Origin: Rhodospirillales bacterium
Lineage (GTDB): Bacteria; Pseudomonadota; Alphaproteobacteria; Rhodospirillales; Defluviicoccaceae
Direction of reading: 5' to 3'
DNA: 26,369 nucleotides
NCBI GenBank assembly: GCA_016712595.1
Contig: JADJQT010000007.1
Coordinates: forward strand, 1-26,369
Numbering within the stretch: the first letter of the stretch is position 1; each line of letters starts with the position of its first letter. The notes under the pieces are model-generated. The model worked only from the letters and a program-made list of their open reading frames with translations. It did no database searches and was not told the origin of the DNA. The position numbers and the translations under genes were made by a program. Shown piece after piece: positions 13,228 through 22,188 of the stretch.

Positions 13228-14286
13228 ATGTTGAAAACTTATTCTTTAAATGTGGATTGGTTGCAGTTAAACTGTAGATTATCGCGTGAGAGCAATATAA
13301 TTTCAGAATCAAAACACTTTGTTGTTAAGCCTGCCGGTTACAGTAGTACGCAGTGGGGATTAATTCAGAACGTAACAAACCGCCAAACAAACAAACCTGT
13401 TGCCGTTGTTGTCTCTCATCCGCGCAGTGCTGCTTTAGATTCTAATATTATCCTGGTTAAGTTTGAAAACTCTTTTTTGTATCAGAGTGGCTTAATTTAC
13501 GAGACAACTAAATGTTTAGAGGAGTTAGAGCTATCAGTTAAAAATATATCGCGGTTAGACCTCTCGTTAGATTTGCAACGCTTTTACAATGGCTTACACC
13601 CGCACGATTTGATTAAACGTTTTTTAAATAACTCCTATCTCAAAAAAGGAAAAGGAAAATTTAAGCTCGTTGGCAATCACAATACAGATATAACGCATGA
13701 GTATATACGTTGGGGCTCGCGTAGCAGTTTAATTAGTTATTACCTCTATAATAAAAGTGTTGAGTTGAAAGAAAAAAAACATAAACCATACATTGTTGAG
13801 GATTGGGAGCAAAACGAATTGTTGAACGACAATGACGTTTGGCGTTTAGAGTTTTCAATTAAAAATGGTGGTGGTTTTTCTCCTGATGATGATACAACAG
13901 GGAACGACTATAGTACAATTGCTTTTCCTGATGTGTTAAACAGGGAAGTAATACCAGACTTGTATAAGGCTTTGGTAGATAAATATTTTGTTTTTTTTAA
14001 GAATCCGAATGACGAGGAAAAGGCAAAAAGAAAAACGAGGCTTGAACAACTGAATTTGTTTGCTCCTTTTACTCCATTACTAAAGTTTAAGCGGCTAACA
14101 GAAAAGCACGAAAGCAACCGCATGGATAAAATTTTTATAAAAAAGTTGGAAAGTTTAAATGATGAGATAAGGCAAGGGAGAGAGACGGAGCGATTAAGTA
14201 AAGCAATAGGAGAGATAAAAAAACACTTTGGCAGTAGCCGTAGGAAGTTTAATTCCGGGGTGTGTGGAGAAGGCTTGCTTAAGTAG
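13228..14286 (+). CDS. Rolling-circle-type replication initiator (Rep_trans/RstA-like)
   Basis: The intact replication protein, 352 aa. It has the hallmarks of the phage replication initiation family that includes CTXphi RstA and pMV158-class Rep_trans proteins: a charged strand ISRLDLSLDLQRF (107-119), a Gly/Ser-Tyr region RWGSRSSLISYYLYNKSVEL (161-180) whose tyrosines are candidates for the DNA-nicking residue, and VWRLEFSIK (204-212). The C-terminal third is charged and helical. Such proteins nick a double-strand origin, covalently join the 5' end and start rolling-circle synthesis. Its own upstream region has a hairpin and the G8/C8 palindrome, probable origin parts. The leader GGAGGCTTAAAGC before ATG has an SD-like GGAGG, rare in this genome. 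Confidence 0.75.
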   Translation: MLKTYSLNVDWLQLNCRLSRESNIISESKHFVVKPAGYSSTQWGLIQNVTNRQTNKPVAVVVSHPRSAALDSNIILVKFENSFLYQSGLIYETTKCLEELELSVKNISRLDLSLDLQRFYNGLHPHDLIKRFLNNSYLKKGKGKFKLVGNHNTDITHEYIRWGSRSSLISYYLYNKSVELKEKKHKPYIVEDWEQNELLNDNDVWRLEFSIKNGGGFSPDDDTTGNDYSTIAFPDVLNREVIPDLYKALVDKYFVFFKNPNDEEKAKRKTRLEQLNLFAPFTPLLKFKRLTEKHESNRMDKIFIKKLESLNDEIRQGRETERLSKAIGEIKKHFGSSRRKFNSGVCGEGLLK

Positions 14287-14366
14287 AGGATTGGGGATTG
14301 AATATAACGGGGCAGTCGCGCAAAAAAAGAATTAATCAATATAAACAATTTAAACAATAAACAACA

Positions 14367-14612
14367 ATGGCAACAAAAAAAACAGAACAGTATAGTCAAG
14401 GCGAGAAAATACGATTTCAGCTTTTGGCTTTTTTAAATTCATCTGAGGCTCTCTATTTGCTTGAGACGGCAATTTTGAGAAACGAGGACTCTTTTCTTAA
14501 TTCAACGCTATCCCTTGAGGTGAGAGAACGGTTAGGCGGTAAAATACGCATAAGGATGAGGAACAATTCTATTGATGGTTTTAGGGAGGCTGAAAAAGAA
14601 TATAAATTATAA
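14367..14612 (+). CDS. 81-aa protein of unknown function (copy B)
   Basis: Second copy of the gene at 919, with Leu instead of Val near residue 29 and the same AAACAACAATGGCA leader. An 80-nt A-rich stretch without other signals separates it from rep. Confidence 0.75.
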   Translation: MATKKTEQYSQGEKIRFQLLAFLNSSEALYLLETAILRNEDSFLNSTLSLEVRERLGGKIRIRMRNNSIDGFREAEKEYKL

Positions 14613-14648
14613 TTCACTAAACAATAACAATCCAAACAACAAACAACA

Positions 14649-14993
14649 ATGGCACAATTAAAAATGAAAGGCTTTGTTACCGCATGTAGTAACAAGCAAA
14701 AAACAGAAAAAAGTGGAGAGTACTTAGAACTCTTGTTTATGGAACCTGGCAGAACAGATGATTTTGGCGAAAAGGTTGGCAAGGATTCTGTTTTCAAAAT
14801 CTCAGTATTTGGCAAGGGAATGGAGAAAATTCCCGCTGACTGGTTGGGTAAAGATTTGCACTCTGCTACTGTTGCAGGTGTTAAGGCTGAATTAACTGTT
14901 TATGTAAATGGCAGTTATATTCAAAAAGAAGGTGCGGAAAGAGGTTTTTACAACGTTAACCTTAATCTTAGCAACTTAACATTACTGCAATGA
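14649..14993 (+). CDS. SSB-like OB-fold protein
   Basis: The intact 114-aa form. Strand pattern and motifs (MKGFVTACSNKQ at 6-17, GKDSVFKISVFGKGMEKIP at 44-62, VKAELTVYVNGSYIQKEG at 78-95, FYNVNLNLSNLTLL at 100-113) match the OB fold of small single-strand-binding proteins, such as the DUF3127-type group of Bacteroidetes. It would coat single-stranded intermediates made by Rep. No acidic C-terminal tail typical of bacterial SSB is present. It shares the AACAACAATGGCA leader with the 81-aa gene and couples to the next gene via ATGA. Confidence 0.65.
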   Translation: MAQLKMKGFVTACSNKQKTEKSGEYLELLFMEPGRTDDFGEKVGKDSVFKISVFGKGMEKIPADWLGKDLHSATVAGVKAELTVYVNGSYIQKEGAERGFYNVNLNLSNLTLLQ

Positions 14994-15205
14994 TGCAACT
15001 GGAATCATTTGTAAAATTAGTAGGGGAATTGCGCAGAGCGCAATCCTCCTACTTTACAGCACGTAAAGCATGTTCGCCTTATGCCGGTAAATTGTTCAGG
15101 GAAGCAATCTCAATAGAAAAGAGAGTTGACGAGCAACTACAGATTTATAAATTACATTATGATAGAACAAACGGAGAACAAACCGCGCTCTTTTCTAAAG
15201 GCTGA
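14990..15205 (+). CDS. Small conserved phage protein, 71 aa (copy B)
   Basis: Identical to the protein at 1540-1755. Its 3' end encodes, in another frame, the start of the coiled-coil membrane protein. Confidence 0.8.
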   Translation: MMQLESFVKLVGELRRAQSSYFTARKACSPYAGKLFREAISIEKRVDEQLQIYKLHYDRTNGEQTALFSKG

Positions 15206-15479
15206 GGTTACGCTTGGGCAATTGCTTGGCTTTGCGCTTACGCTTGCATCCATATTTTTTACTCACTATGTAAGCGTGAGTATTGATTTAAGCGTAATGA
15301 AAAACCAGATGCAAAACTTAAAAATGATGCAAGACGAAAAGAATCGCACGTTTAACGAAAACCAAACGGTTATAATGGAGAAGTTAACTTCCATTAGCGA
15401 GCGTGTTGGAGACTTACGTGTGGACGTTGCAAAAATTCAAGACAAAACAGAAAGTTTAAAATACAAAAACCATGAGTAA
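15159..15479 (+). CDS. Membrane-anchored coiled-coil protein, 106 aa
   Basis: Intact version. The ATG at 15159, embedded in the previous gene, gives a polar start (MIEQTENKPRSF), a transmembrane helix at about 17-42 (LGQLLGFALTLASIFFTHYV) and a charged coiled coil at about 48-100 (MQNLKMMQDEKNRTF, then EKLTSISERVGDL). Such N-in, C-out single-span proteins with a long coil occur in phages as lysis or anchoring proteins and as small replisome tethers. A longer in-frame start 33 bases upstream is possible but less likely, as it would only add residues overlapping the neighbour. The end overlaps the next gene by eight bases. Confidence 0.7.
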   Translation: MIEQTENKPRSFLKAEVTLGQLLGFALTLASIFFTHYVSVSIDLSVMKNQMQNLKMMQDEKNRTFNENQTVIMEKLTSISERVGDLRVDVAKIQDKTESLKYKNHE

Positions 15480-15681
15480 AATTATCACTTACAAACAGAT
15501 GCGCAGTATAATATCCGATATGGATGAATACAGCGAACGCGCGCGTGCCTTGTTAATGAGGTATGACAATAACGTTGATGAGAATAAAATCATTAACGAG
15601 ATTGACGCAGATTATTTTTCAAAAGATTTAATGCAACTGATAAACCGTTTAGATTATGCAAAAAACTCACTCTCCGAATAA
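15472..15681 (+). CDS. 69-aa acidic helical protein (copy B)
   Basis: Identical to the protein at 2020-2229, with the same overlaps on both sides. Confidence 0.72.
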   Translation: MSKIITYKQMRSIISDMDEYSERARALLMRYDNNVDENKIINEIDADYFSKDLMQLINRLDYAKNSLSE

Positions 15682-15871
15682 AAACCTCGCGCAAAAAATA
15701 AAGCGATGCAATAGCCTGGTGTTTTTAACAGATACCGGCATACGTGTTTACCAGTACATAGATTATTTTGGTATTACGGTTGTTGCTATGTGCGAACGAA
15801 AAAAACCGCACTATTTTAATTTTGTTGAGCTAATGCGTTACAATTCCAAAGACCAGTTAATCTTAATTTAA
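15656..15871 (+). CDS. 71-aa basic protein (copy B)
   Basis: Same protein as at 2204-2419 with one Asn to Asp change near residue 67. It ends immediately before the G/C homopolymer block. Confidence 0.7.
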   Translation: MQKTHSPNKNLAQKIKRCNSLVFLTDTGIRVYQYIDYFGITVVAMCERKKPHYFNFVELMRYNSKDQLILI

Positions 15872-16190
15872 AAAGGGTTGGGGTTTATTTATGTGTAAGG
15901 GGGTTTCGCCCCCTTTTTTTTTTAAAATTTTTTGGTTGGGCTTTGTGTGGGTGGCCGGGGGGGGGGAAAAAAAAAAAAAACGCCCGGGGGGGGGGGGGGT
16001 CCCCCCCCCTTTTTTAAAATTTTTCCTTGCTGGGGGGGGGGGGGGGTTTCCCCCCCGGGGGGGGGGGGGTGTTGTTTTTTTAAAAAAAAAGGGGGTGGGG
16101 GGGGGGGGTCGCCCAAAAAAAAAAAAAGCCCCCCCTTGGTGGTCCCCCGGGGGGGGTTGGGGGGGGGGGGGGGGGGGGTTTGGCATAACC
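15872..16190. repeat. G/C/A/T homopolymer block, probable artefact
   Basis: About 320 bases made almost only of long runs of G, C, A and T. In copy A the same place is some 15 ordinary A/T-rich bases. Its first part has a plausible terminator (15897-15923); the rest looks like homopolymer-expanded, low-quality consensus. Frames through it give Gly- or Pro-only polypeptides and are not genes. A real G-rich insertion in one genotype is possible but less likely. Confidence 0.75.
15897..15923 (+). terminator. Terminator-like hairpin at start of the G/C block
   Basis: AAGGGGG pairs with CCCCCTT around TTTCG and runs into ten T, the form of a rho-independent terminator, 25 bases after the last early gene. 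It is absent from copy A, so it belongs either to one genotype or to the artefact. Confidence 0.4.
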
Positions 16191-16332
16191 AACATAAAAA
16201 AATGCTGTTAATGCTGCTGTAATCATTAGTTTTTTCATATACTTTTGTGATTAAGAATGTGTGCGGTAAATGTAGCGAGATTTGTGCCGTAATGTTTTCC
16301 GCGTCTGTTTTTATAATGAATTGAAAACAATC

Positions 16333-16345
16333 TACTTAACATAAT
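16333..16345. promoter_or_regulatory. 13-bp motif TACTTAACATAAT (copy B)
   Basis: Exact counterpart of the motif at 2573-2585, two bases before the regulator start codon. Confidence 0.5.
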
Positions 16346-16347
16346 AC

Positions 16348-16536
16348 ATGAGTAAACAGCCAACCCGATTATCAACCGAAAACATGAGAAGTTTATGCAG
16401 AAAGTATAAAGTGAGTTATAAAACGCTAAAGAAAAAACTAATTGGTGTGCCTGGTTTAGTGTTGCAGCCTTACCAAACTACTTTTTATCCTAAACAAGTT
16501 GAGTTAATCTATTTACATTTAGGCTTGCCTGGTTAA
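16348..16536 (+). CDS. Small HTH-like regulator (copy B)
   Basis: A 62-residue allele of the protein at 2588-2779. It has Arg and Lys where copy A has Gly and Asn in the putative recognition region, and ends after LGLPG because GAA is changed to TAA. The substitutions add positive charge. Confidence 0.65.
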   Translation: MSKQPTRLSTENMRSLCRKYKVSYKTLKKKLIGVPGLVLQPYQTTFYPKQVELIYLHLGLPG

Positions 16537-16636
16537 TAAGAGAATTGAATCGGATTTGTATAAAATTTTAATTGCACTGTTTTTTATTGCTCTTTTTGGC
16601 TTGTTTAAGTTGGGAGAGTATTTCAAATTGTGGTAA
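16532..16636 (+). pseudogene. Possible 34-aa membrane peptide, start codon absent (copy B)
   Basis: The frame matches 2772-2876 but its first codon is GTT instead of GTG and no nearby ATG, GTG or TTG replaces it. The same base change creates the earlier stop of the upstream gene. Confidence 0.35.
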
Positions 16637-16712
16637 AGGTTTGGAAATGATTGTAGCGCGCTTTTAAATACCGCGTTGCTTTACTCTTTTTGCATTTCAC
16701 AATACAAGTGCG

Positions 16713-16889
16713 ATGCCTCCAAAAGTAAAAACAACTGCTGCTCCTCCTGCTGAGAGTGTAACAAGTCTTACCATTTTAGTTTACGATTCCGTAAGCAAAA
16801 CAAACGTAAGTTTTAATGCTTACGCAGATTTTAAAAAGTTTCTTGCATCTTCTGGTTGCCCTGCTAACATTAAAAACATTTGTAAGTAA
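16713..16889 (+). CDS. 58-aa protein of unknown function (copy B)
   Basis: Identical to 2953-3129, with the same TAATG coupling to the LEA-like gene. Confidence 0.6.
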   Translation: MPPKVKTTAAPPAESVTSLTILVYDSVSKTNVSFNAYADFKKFLASSGCPANIKNICK

Positions 16890-17341
16890 TGGAGTTACTG
16901 CTACTGGTTGGGGCTGCTGCCTATTTCTGGTTTAAAAACCAAAAAGAAGCGTTTGCGCAAGGCTTTAAAGTGGCGGTTAAAGATGTGGGCTTTGATGCAC
17001 AAAAAACGTTAGGAAGCTTGTTTTTAAAGTTTTGGTTTAACGTTAAGTTAGATGTAAGCAACCCCTCAGATGCAACAATAAAAGCAACCGGAGGCACATT
17101 TAACCTTATTCAAAACAATACTGTTTTTGGCACTGCTGATGTAAGGGGTGATGTGTCAATCCCTCCAAAACAAACCGCACCTGTAAAATTTTACGTAGGC
17201 ATACCTGTTAAAGGTGGAATGGAGATAGTAAAAACAATTATTGCAAGATTGAGAGACGGCAAAAGTGTAACGCTTGCTTTAAATGGTTTGTTGTCGCTTA
17301 ACGTAGGTAATGTAAAGTTTAACCACACATTTACAGTATGA
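16889..17341 (+). CDS. Membrane-anchored LEA type 2-like protein (copy B)
   Basis: Allele of 3129-3581 with Ser for Ile near residue 57 and several silent changes. Its TGA stop lies within the ATGA that starts the next gene, whereas copy A has TAG then ATG; this is a real allelic difference at the junction. Confidence 0.65.
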   Translation: MELLLLVGAAAYFWFKNQKEAFAQGFKVAVKDVGFDAQKTLGSLFLKFWFNVKLDVSNPSDATIKATGGTFNLIQNNTVFGTADVRGDVSIPPKQTAPVKFYVGIPVKGGMEIVKTIIARLRDGKSVTLALNGLLSLNVGNVKFNHTFTV

Positions 17342-18795
17342 CGTTAGCCAGACCCAACTATAAAGAAACGGTAAACGTTGTTGATGCCAACAATGCGGAT
17401 ATTATTACCGTACTTGAAAAAAACTTTCCTGTAGCGGTTGGGCAAACAAAAGATTTTGCTAAAAAGTTTAAAAGTGGCAGTGCGGGTGAAGCGGCTTTAA
17501 AGGTTTGGGATTTTGTTAAGCGCAATATTAAATACCAGAGAGACGATGATGAAAAACAGGCAATCCGATTACCTAACAGGTTCGTTAATGACCGTACCGG
17601 AGATTGCAAGAGTTACGCGCTATTCATAGCCAGTGTATTGCAAAATTTAGGTTATACGGTTGCCTTTCGTTATACGAGCTATAACCGCAACAATCCAAAA
17701 CCCTCACATGTGTATGTGTATTTGCCCGATGACGGAATTGTGGTAGATGGTGTTTACAATTATTTTAATAAAGAAAAACCATTTGTGTATAAGTATGACC
17801 ACACAATGGTAAATGAAAGTATTAACATGGAAGTAGTAACCCTTAGTGATAACGTTGGCATAAATGCCTCCTTAATCAGGGCATACAAGCGCAGCAAAAA
17901 AGGTAGTTTAAGGCAAAGATTGTTGGCAAACGAAATTGCGCGCAAAAGCAACAGGCGATACAAACCAGTTAGCGAATCTCTTTTAAAGCAAAAAATAAAA
18001 CTGGTTTCTCCTGGTAGTTCTGATTATATACTTGCCATGAAAGAGTTAGACGCTCAGGGCGTTTACGAGGTAGATGGTATTAACGGAATTGGTAAAATAC
18101 GGGTTAAAAAATTCCTGAAAAAGGTTGGCAAGGGAATTAAAAAAACAGTTAAGAAGGTTGGTAAGGCTGCTGGTAACGTTGTAAAAGAGGCGGGCAAGGC
18201 AATTAAGAAAGTTGGGTTGGCTGTTCCGCGTAATGCGTTTTTGTCGTTGGTGAGGTTGAATGTAAGAGGGTTGGCGACAAATCTTGATTATAGTTTGGCG
18301 AATAACAGAAGTGCGCTTTTGGGTAAATGGAAAAAGTTGGGAGGCAAATCTTCTGCTCTTATCAATTCTGTTAATGCAGGTAAAAAGAAAAAAAGAATTT
18401 TCGGAATTGAAGATGCGGATTTTAATGGATTAGGTATTGAGCCTGGTTCAAGTACGGCTGTTTTGATTGCTTCTGCTGCTCCTATTTTAATTGGACTGGC
18501 TGTGTTCTTAAAGGCTGTTAAAAAGGGAGACAAGTCTTCTGCAACCGATATTTTACAAGCTGCTGAGGGTGCCGGTGTAGATTTTAATCAAGCTGCTGAG
18601 TTGTTGGCTACAGGACAAGCGTCTTATGAAAATGGCTATTCTGATGAGCCTGGCGATGGTGGTTCTGATGATGACAATGGTGGCGGCTTGCCTCCTGCTG
18701 ATGGTGGCGGCTCTGATGCTTCATTTAGTCCGTCCCCTGAATTATTGTTAGGTGCCGGTTTATTGTTAGCTGTAATTGCAAGTAACAAAAATTAA
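17338..18795 (+). CDS. Transglutaminase-fold virion protein (copy B allele)
   Basis: A 485-residue allele, starting MTLARPNY where copy A has MLARPNY. The candidate triad (Cys, His and Asp of GDCKSY, PSHVYV and VVDGVY) and the polybasic region are conserved. From about residue 308 to 390 it differs greatly: LDYSLANNRSALLGKWKKLG and a longer KKKKRIFGIEDADFNG stretch replace the copy-A text, before both return to ATDILQAAEGAGVDF. The C-terminal Asp/Gly linker and hydrophobic tail are kept, with Glu for Gly near the tail. A recombinant or genuinely variable segment is indicated. Confidence 0.72.
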   Translation: MTLARPNYKETVNVVDANNADIITVLEKNFPVAVGQTKDFAKKFKSGSAGEAALKVWDFVKRNIKYQRDDDEKQAIRLPNRFVNDRTGDCKSYALFIASVLQNLGYTVAFRYTSYNRNNPKPSHVYVYLPDDGIVVDGVYNYFNKEKPFVYKYDHTMVNESINMEVVTLSDNVGINASLIRAYKRSKKGSLRQRLLANEIARKSNRRYKPVSESLLKQKIKLVSPGSSDYILAMKELDAQGVYEVDGINGIGKIRVKKFLKKVGKGIKKTVKKVGKAAGNVVKEAGKAIKKVGLAVPRNAFLSLVRLNVRGLATNLDYSLANNRSALLGKWKKLGGKSSALINSVNAGKKKKRIFGIEDADFNGLGIEPGSSTAVLIASAAPILIGLAVFLKAVKKGDKSSATDILQAAEGAGVDFNQAAELLATGQASYENGYSDEPGDGGSDDDNGGGLPPADGGGSDASFSPSPELLLGAGLLLAVIASNKN

Positions 18796-18810
18796 TTAAA
18801 TAAAAACAAG

Positions 18811-19000
18811 ATGCCATACAAAAAGAAAAAAAAGAAAAGTGCCGCGCGTAGTGGTGCTTCTATGTTCAAACTTGCTGCTCGCAACAAAAGCTATCAATCT
18901 GCTAAGCGTGCTGAAAAGAAGGCTGCTGCTCGTAAAAAAGCTGCATGGAAAAAAAGCAGTTGCAGCGGCAAAGAAAAAAGTGCGTAGCAGATGCAAATAA
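18811..19000 (+). pseudogene. Basic 62-aa protein, frameshifted copy
   Basis: Matches 5022-5210, but the A-run near 18950 has one extra A. The last ~15 residues change and a stop arises at 18985. A homopolymer error is likely. Confidence 0.65.
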
Positions 19001-19037
19001 TTAAACTTTAAAAACTCACTCTTATAAAACAAATACA

Positions 19038-19400
19038 ATGAAACAATTAAAAACAATAGGCAAAAGGATTATTCCTTCTGCTGCAATGGTAGGCGGTGGT
19101 GTTGTGGCTTCAAAAGCAAACAACATGTTAGCCAATACAATTAAAGACGATAAACTTCGCGCGGGCGCGGTGGTTATTGCCGGAATCCTTTTAGGAGGCA
19201 TGAAAGGTGATATGCTTAAAAATGTAGGTGCGGGTATGGTTACTGTTGGCGGCATGAAGTTAGTTGCTGCTGTAGCTCCTCAGTTAGGTATTAACGATGA
19301 TGTAGTTAACGGATTGTTTGATGATGTAGTTGCCGATGGCGGTTACATGTCTGACGATGTTGTTAACGGCACCGATGGCGATGATGGAAACGACTATTAA
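19038..19400 (+). CDS. Gly/Ala-rich membrane protein (copy B)
   Basis: Same as 5248-5610, with Asp-Gly in place of Cys-Cys near residue 100, which suits the surrounding acidic tail better, so copy A may hold an error there. Confidence 0.6.
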   Translation: MKQLKTIGKRIIPSAAMVGGGVVASKANNMLANTIKDDKLRAGAVVIAGILLGGMKGDMLKNVGAGMVTVGGMKLVAAVAPQLGINDDVVNGLFDDVVADGGYMSDDVVNGTDGDDGNDY

Positions 19401-19449
19401 AATTTAAAATTCAACAACTCTAATAAAACAATCATTTATCCAGAAAAAA

Positions 19450-20135
19450 ATGAACATGATTAAAGCAACAAACAACATGCGTGCTGATGCAAATTTTTTC
19501 ATTAACATGTATCGCGGAAACCCTAAAGCAGTAGTTACACAAGGCTATTTGCGTTTAGAAGCCTCCTTACAGGAGGTGCCCAAAATGCTGTAAACTTTAA
19601 TGTTTTAGCGAATCAGGGCAGCACAACAAACGTTACCGAAAAACGCTTGTTAATTCCTGATGCCTTTCACATTACAAAAATGTTTTTAGGCATCTTTAAG
19701 GCGGGCACAACAACTACAGCAAGTCAAACCGATATTGCTAAAGCTATTGTGCGCACATTCCCTAACCCTACTGTATTCAGTACAGCGGGCGAAGCGGATA
19801 ACCTTATGAATTTTTACAACGGTAAATATTCTATTAAGGTAAACCAAACAACGTTTATTGACAATGACGAGATACGTAGGTTTTACCGCGTTGGGCAATC
19901 TCAGCAGGGACAAGGACCGGCTGTAGTTATGCCGCGCGATGAGTACAGCGCACCGGATTTCGGTTTTTACGATACACTGCCAACTATTCGTTTAAGTGGT
20001 AGTGATAACAACCAGATATTTTGCACCTTGCCAGATAGCATATCAATGGCAGGTACGGCAAGCACAAACTATGCAGTTTGCATATTGCGTGGCTTCTACG
20101 TACAAAATGGAGCAAAATTCAATCCTGAAGTTTAA
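19450..20135 (+). pseudogene. Major capsid protein candidate, frameshifted copy
   Basis: Matches 5660-6346 with one G missing from the CAGGGAGG run near 19571, stopping the frame after about 46 residues. The remaining 162 residues, from the in-frame Met at 19647, are identical to copy A. Treated as consensus error. Confidence 0.75.
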
Positions 20136-20168
20136 AGTTTGGTATTGGTTAATATTCTCCCTCCTTAT

Positions 20169-20194
20169 CCCTGTTGCCTTAACTGGCAACAGGG
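20169..20194 (+). terminator. 10-bp hairpin after capsid candidate (copy B)
   Basis: Identical in stem and loop to 6380-6405. Confidence 0.65.
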
Positions 20195-20221
20195 TTCTTA
20201 AACTCTTAAAAACAAAAACAA

Positions 20222-20614
20222 GTGAAGCCAGTAAAAAAACATTATTTGGTTGAGATAAATATCCCCAACCCTACTGCCGGACAACGTATTTATTTGGGTG
20301 ATATACCTGAGTTGCGCCATGTAACTACCGAACAAATGGAAAGTTACAACAGTAGTATTTTGTCCTTCTCTCCTGCACAAAATGCAGTTGTAAACCAAAC
20401 AGGCGGTTCTAATGTGGTAGTAACTTTAGTTGAAGCATCAACAGAAGATATTTACCAGTTACCTTATAACTCTCTTACAAAATCGCTTAACGGTGGTGAT
20501 GTTACAGAGTACCAAAACAAAAAATTTAATCTTCCTAAAAGCTACATTACGCTGTTGGGCACGGCTTCATTGTCTGCCGGGCAATCTGTTGTACTTTCTT
20601 TTTATTACTACTAA
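20222..20614 (+). CDS. Structural protein candidate, 130 aa (copy B)
   Basis: Identical to 6433-6825, with the same GTG start and TAATG junction. Confidence 0.55.
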   Translation: MKPVKKHYLVEINIPNPTAGQRIYLGDIPELRHVTTEQMESYNSSILSFSPAQNAVVNQTGGSNVVVTLVEASTEDIYQLPYNSLTKSLNGGDVTEYQNKKFNLPKSYITLLGTASLSAGQSVVLSFYYY

Positions 20615-21096
20615 TGCGGGCTCCTAATAAAATAGATGATAAAAGTTATGTCGCTTCATTTACCATGGAGCAAGTTAACGCGGCAATACCTAACCAACGC
20701 ATTTATTTGAAGGGTGTAAATTTTTTAACGGACAAAATATTAACAGGAATACGGCACGTTGGCGAGTTTATGCCTCAGATTCCTGATTTTGGTACGGGCA
20801 CAACATACAATAATGATTTAACCAGTGACCAGTTCTTTGCAATTAACCTGGTACAGAAAAAAACAAAAACATTAACGGTAAACAATTTGCCGGTGTTAAG
20901 TTTCTACTACCAACGTCAATGGGGAAGGAAAAACCAATACACTCCTTTTAACGATGTGTACGATTTTGACAATAGTTGGTTAGAAAAGTTGGGCGCGTTT
21001 GCCTTAACAGACCAGGTTATTTTTTTAGAGTTCCGGTACAGAGATAAACCAAAGCAATCAAATGGCAGTTACACAAAAAATCAGTTACGTTATTGA
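20614..21096 (+). CDS. Structural protein candidate, 160 aa (capsid-associated)
   Basis: The intact form. It is soluble and beta-rich, with FTMEQVNAAIPNQRIYLKG near residues 16-34, KTLTVNNLPVLSFYYQRQW in the middle and a basic tail (YRDKPKQSNGSYTKNQLRY). It shares QRIYL and an LSFYY strand with the 130-aa neighbour, suggesting a common fold from duplication. The place after the capsid candidate argues for a minor capsid or vertex role. Relative to copy A it lacks Tyr-Ser-His-Lys-Gly after QRQWG. Confidence 0.58.
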   Translation: MRAPNKIDDKSYVASFTMEQVNAAIPNQRIYLKGVNFLTDKILTGIRHVGEFMPQIPDFGTGTTYNNDLTSDQFFAINLVQKKTKTLTVNNLPVLSFYYQRQWGRKNQYTPFNDVYDFDNSWLEKLGAFALTDQVIFLEFRYRDKPKQSNGSYTKNQLRY

Positions 21097-21754
21097 GAAA
21101 ATAAGAGAGGAGTGCCTTTCTTATGTTGATGTGTACGATGGTGCAACGCTATTGCATAAAATTGAATGTGAAACCTCAGATGAGGCAATTGTACGTTTAG
21201 AAGAATGGATGGAAAGTGTAGATGGTGGCGGTTATGTTACATTAAAATTAAAAGATAAGCCTGGAAAAGAAATTGCGAAGGGTGGTAAAATCAACGCTTT
21301 TTCGTTGCGTATTAAGTTGGGTGGCGTTTCTGATGTGGCTGTTAATGGTGGCGGCAATCGTATGGATAGTACTGTAATATCCATGATGCAAAAAAACTTT
21401 GATTTACAGCTTAATCATCTAACAGAAAAAAACGATTTATTAAAGCGAATTGAAGCGTTAGAAAATAAAAAGAAGGATAAACCGGATATGTTGGAGACGG
21501 CAATAGGTAGTTTATTGCCAATGCTCGTTGGAAGTGTTAACGGTAAGATGGCTGTTGATGGTAATCAATCCTTCTCTCCTCCTACTCCGGCTTTAGCGGA
21601 TGATGTTAGCGGCACAAACCCAAAAGAACGCTTACGCAATGCGTTAGAGGTTTGGGGTAAGTCCGACCCTGATTATATTACAGTAATAGAAAATATTGCA
21701 ACACTGGTTACTACCAACCGCCCTAAATACGATTTAGCAAAAGGAATGTTATGA
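21062..21754 (+). CDS. Coiled-coil protein of the morphogenesis block (copy B)
   Basis: 230-residue allele of 7288-7980. Residues 1-116 are identical. After that about a dozen mostly conservative changes (Glu/Asp, Leu/Ile, Ser/Thr) and silent changes occur, so selection kept the protein and it is not sequencing noise. Confidence 0.65.
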   Translation: MAVTQKISYVIEKIREECLSYVDVYDGATLLHKIECETSDEAIVRLEEWMESVDGGGYVTLKLKDKPGKEIAKGGKINAFSLRIKLGGVSDVAVNGGGNRMDSTVISMMQKNFDLQLNHLTEKNDLLKRIEALENKKKDKPDMLETAIGSLLPMLVGSVNGKMAVDGNQSFSPPTPALADDVSGTNPKERLRNALEVWGKSDPDYITVIENIATLVTTNRPKYDLAKGML

Positions 21755-22188
21755 GTAAGAATACTGAATATATTGTTCCGGTTGCAATTGGCTTGGGTGC
21801 GCTGTTTTTTTTTCGGCAAATTGCTCAGGCTTTCGGGCTTATTAAAAGTGCCGATGATGTTAACGCTGCATCATTAATCAATGCAAATTATTTTGACCCT
21901 AAATTTTGGAAGCAAGGCGGTGCCGGTGCAATGATTTTAACCGATGCAGGAGTAAAGATTTATGCAAAGCAATTGTATAATGCAAAAGGGTTGGTTAATG
22001 ATGATGAGGCTGCTGTTTACGATGTTTTCAAAAGAATGAAAACAAAAAGCCAGGTAAGTTACCTGAGTGATAAATTCAGTTTGTATTACAATACTGATTT
22101 AATTTCTTATTTGCAGTCGTTCCTTAATCCTGAGGAATTGCTTAAAGTAAAAACAATAGTTAACCCTTTGCCGAATTTTAAAGTATGA
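21751..22188 (+). CDS. Membrane-anchored helical virion protein (copy B)
   Basis: Allele of 7977-8414 with Val for Ala (about 68) and Glu for Asp (about 128), plus silent changes. The same ATGA overlaps are seen. Confidence 0.65.
   Translation: MSKNTEYIVPVAIGLGALFFFRQIAQAFGLIKSADDVNAASLINANYFDPKFWKQGGAGAMILTDAGVKIYAKQLYNAKGLVNDDEAAVYDVFKRMKTKSQVSYLSDKFSLYYNTDLISYLQSFLNPEELLKVKTIVNPLPNFKV

Larger units (their letters stand above)
1..13402. repeat. Genome unit copy A of a tandem ~13.45-kb phage genome
   Basis: Base 1 matches base 13403, and gene order and sequence then repeat colinearly to the end of the window. The offset between equivalent positions is 13402 at the left edge, 13448-13452 after rep, 13760 after the G/C-rich block in copy B and 13774-13790 further on, so the drift comes from indels. 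Copy A contains the only instance of 12609-13402. No insertion sequence or attachment-site junction separates the copies, which fits a circular or concatemeric genome. Confidence 0.95.

Noticed and set aside
15863..16222. Gly-rich and Pro-rich frames on both strands
   Set aside because: They are translations of the homopolymer block and have no counterpart in copy A.
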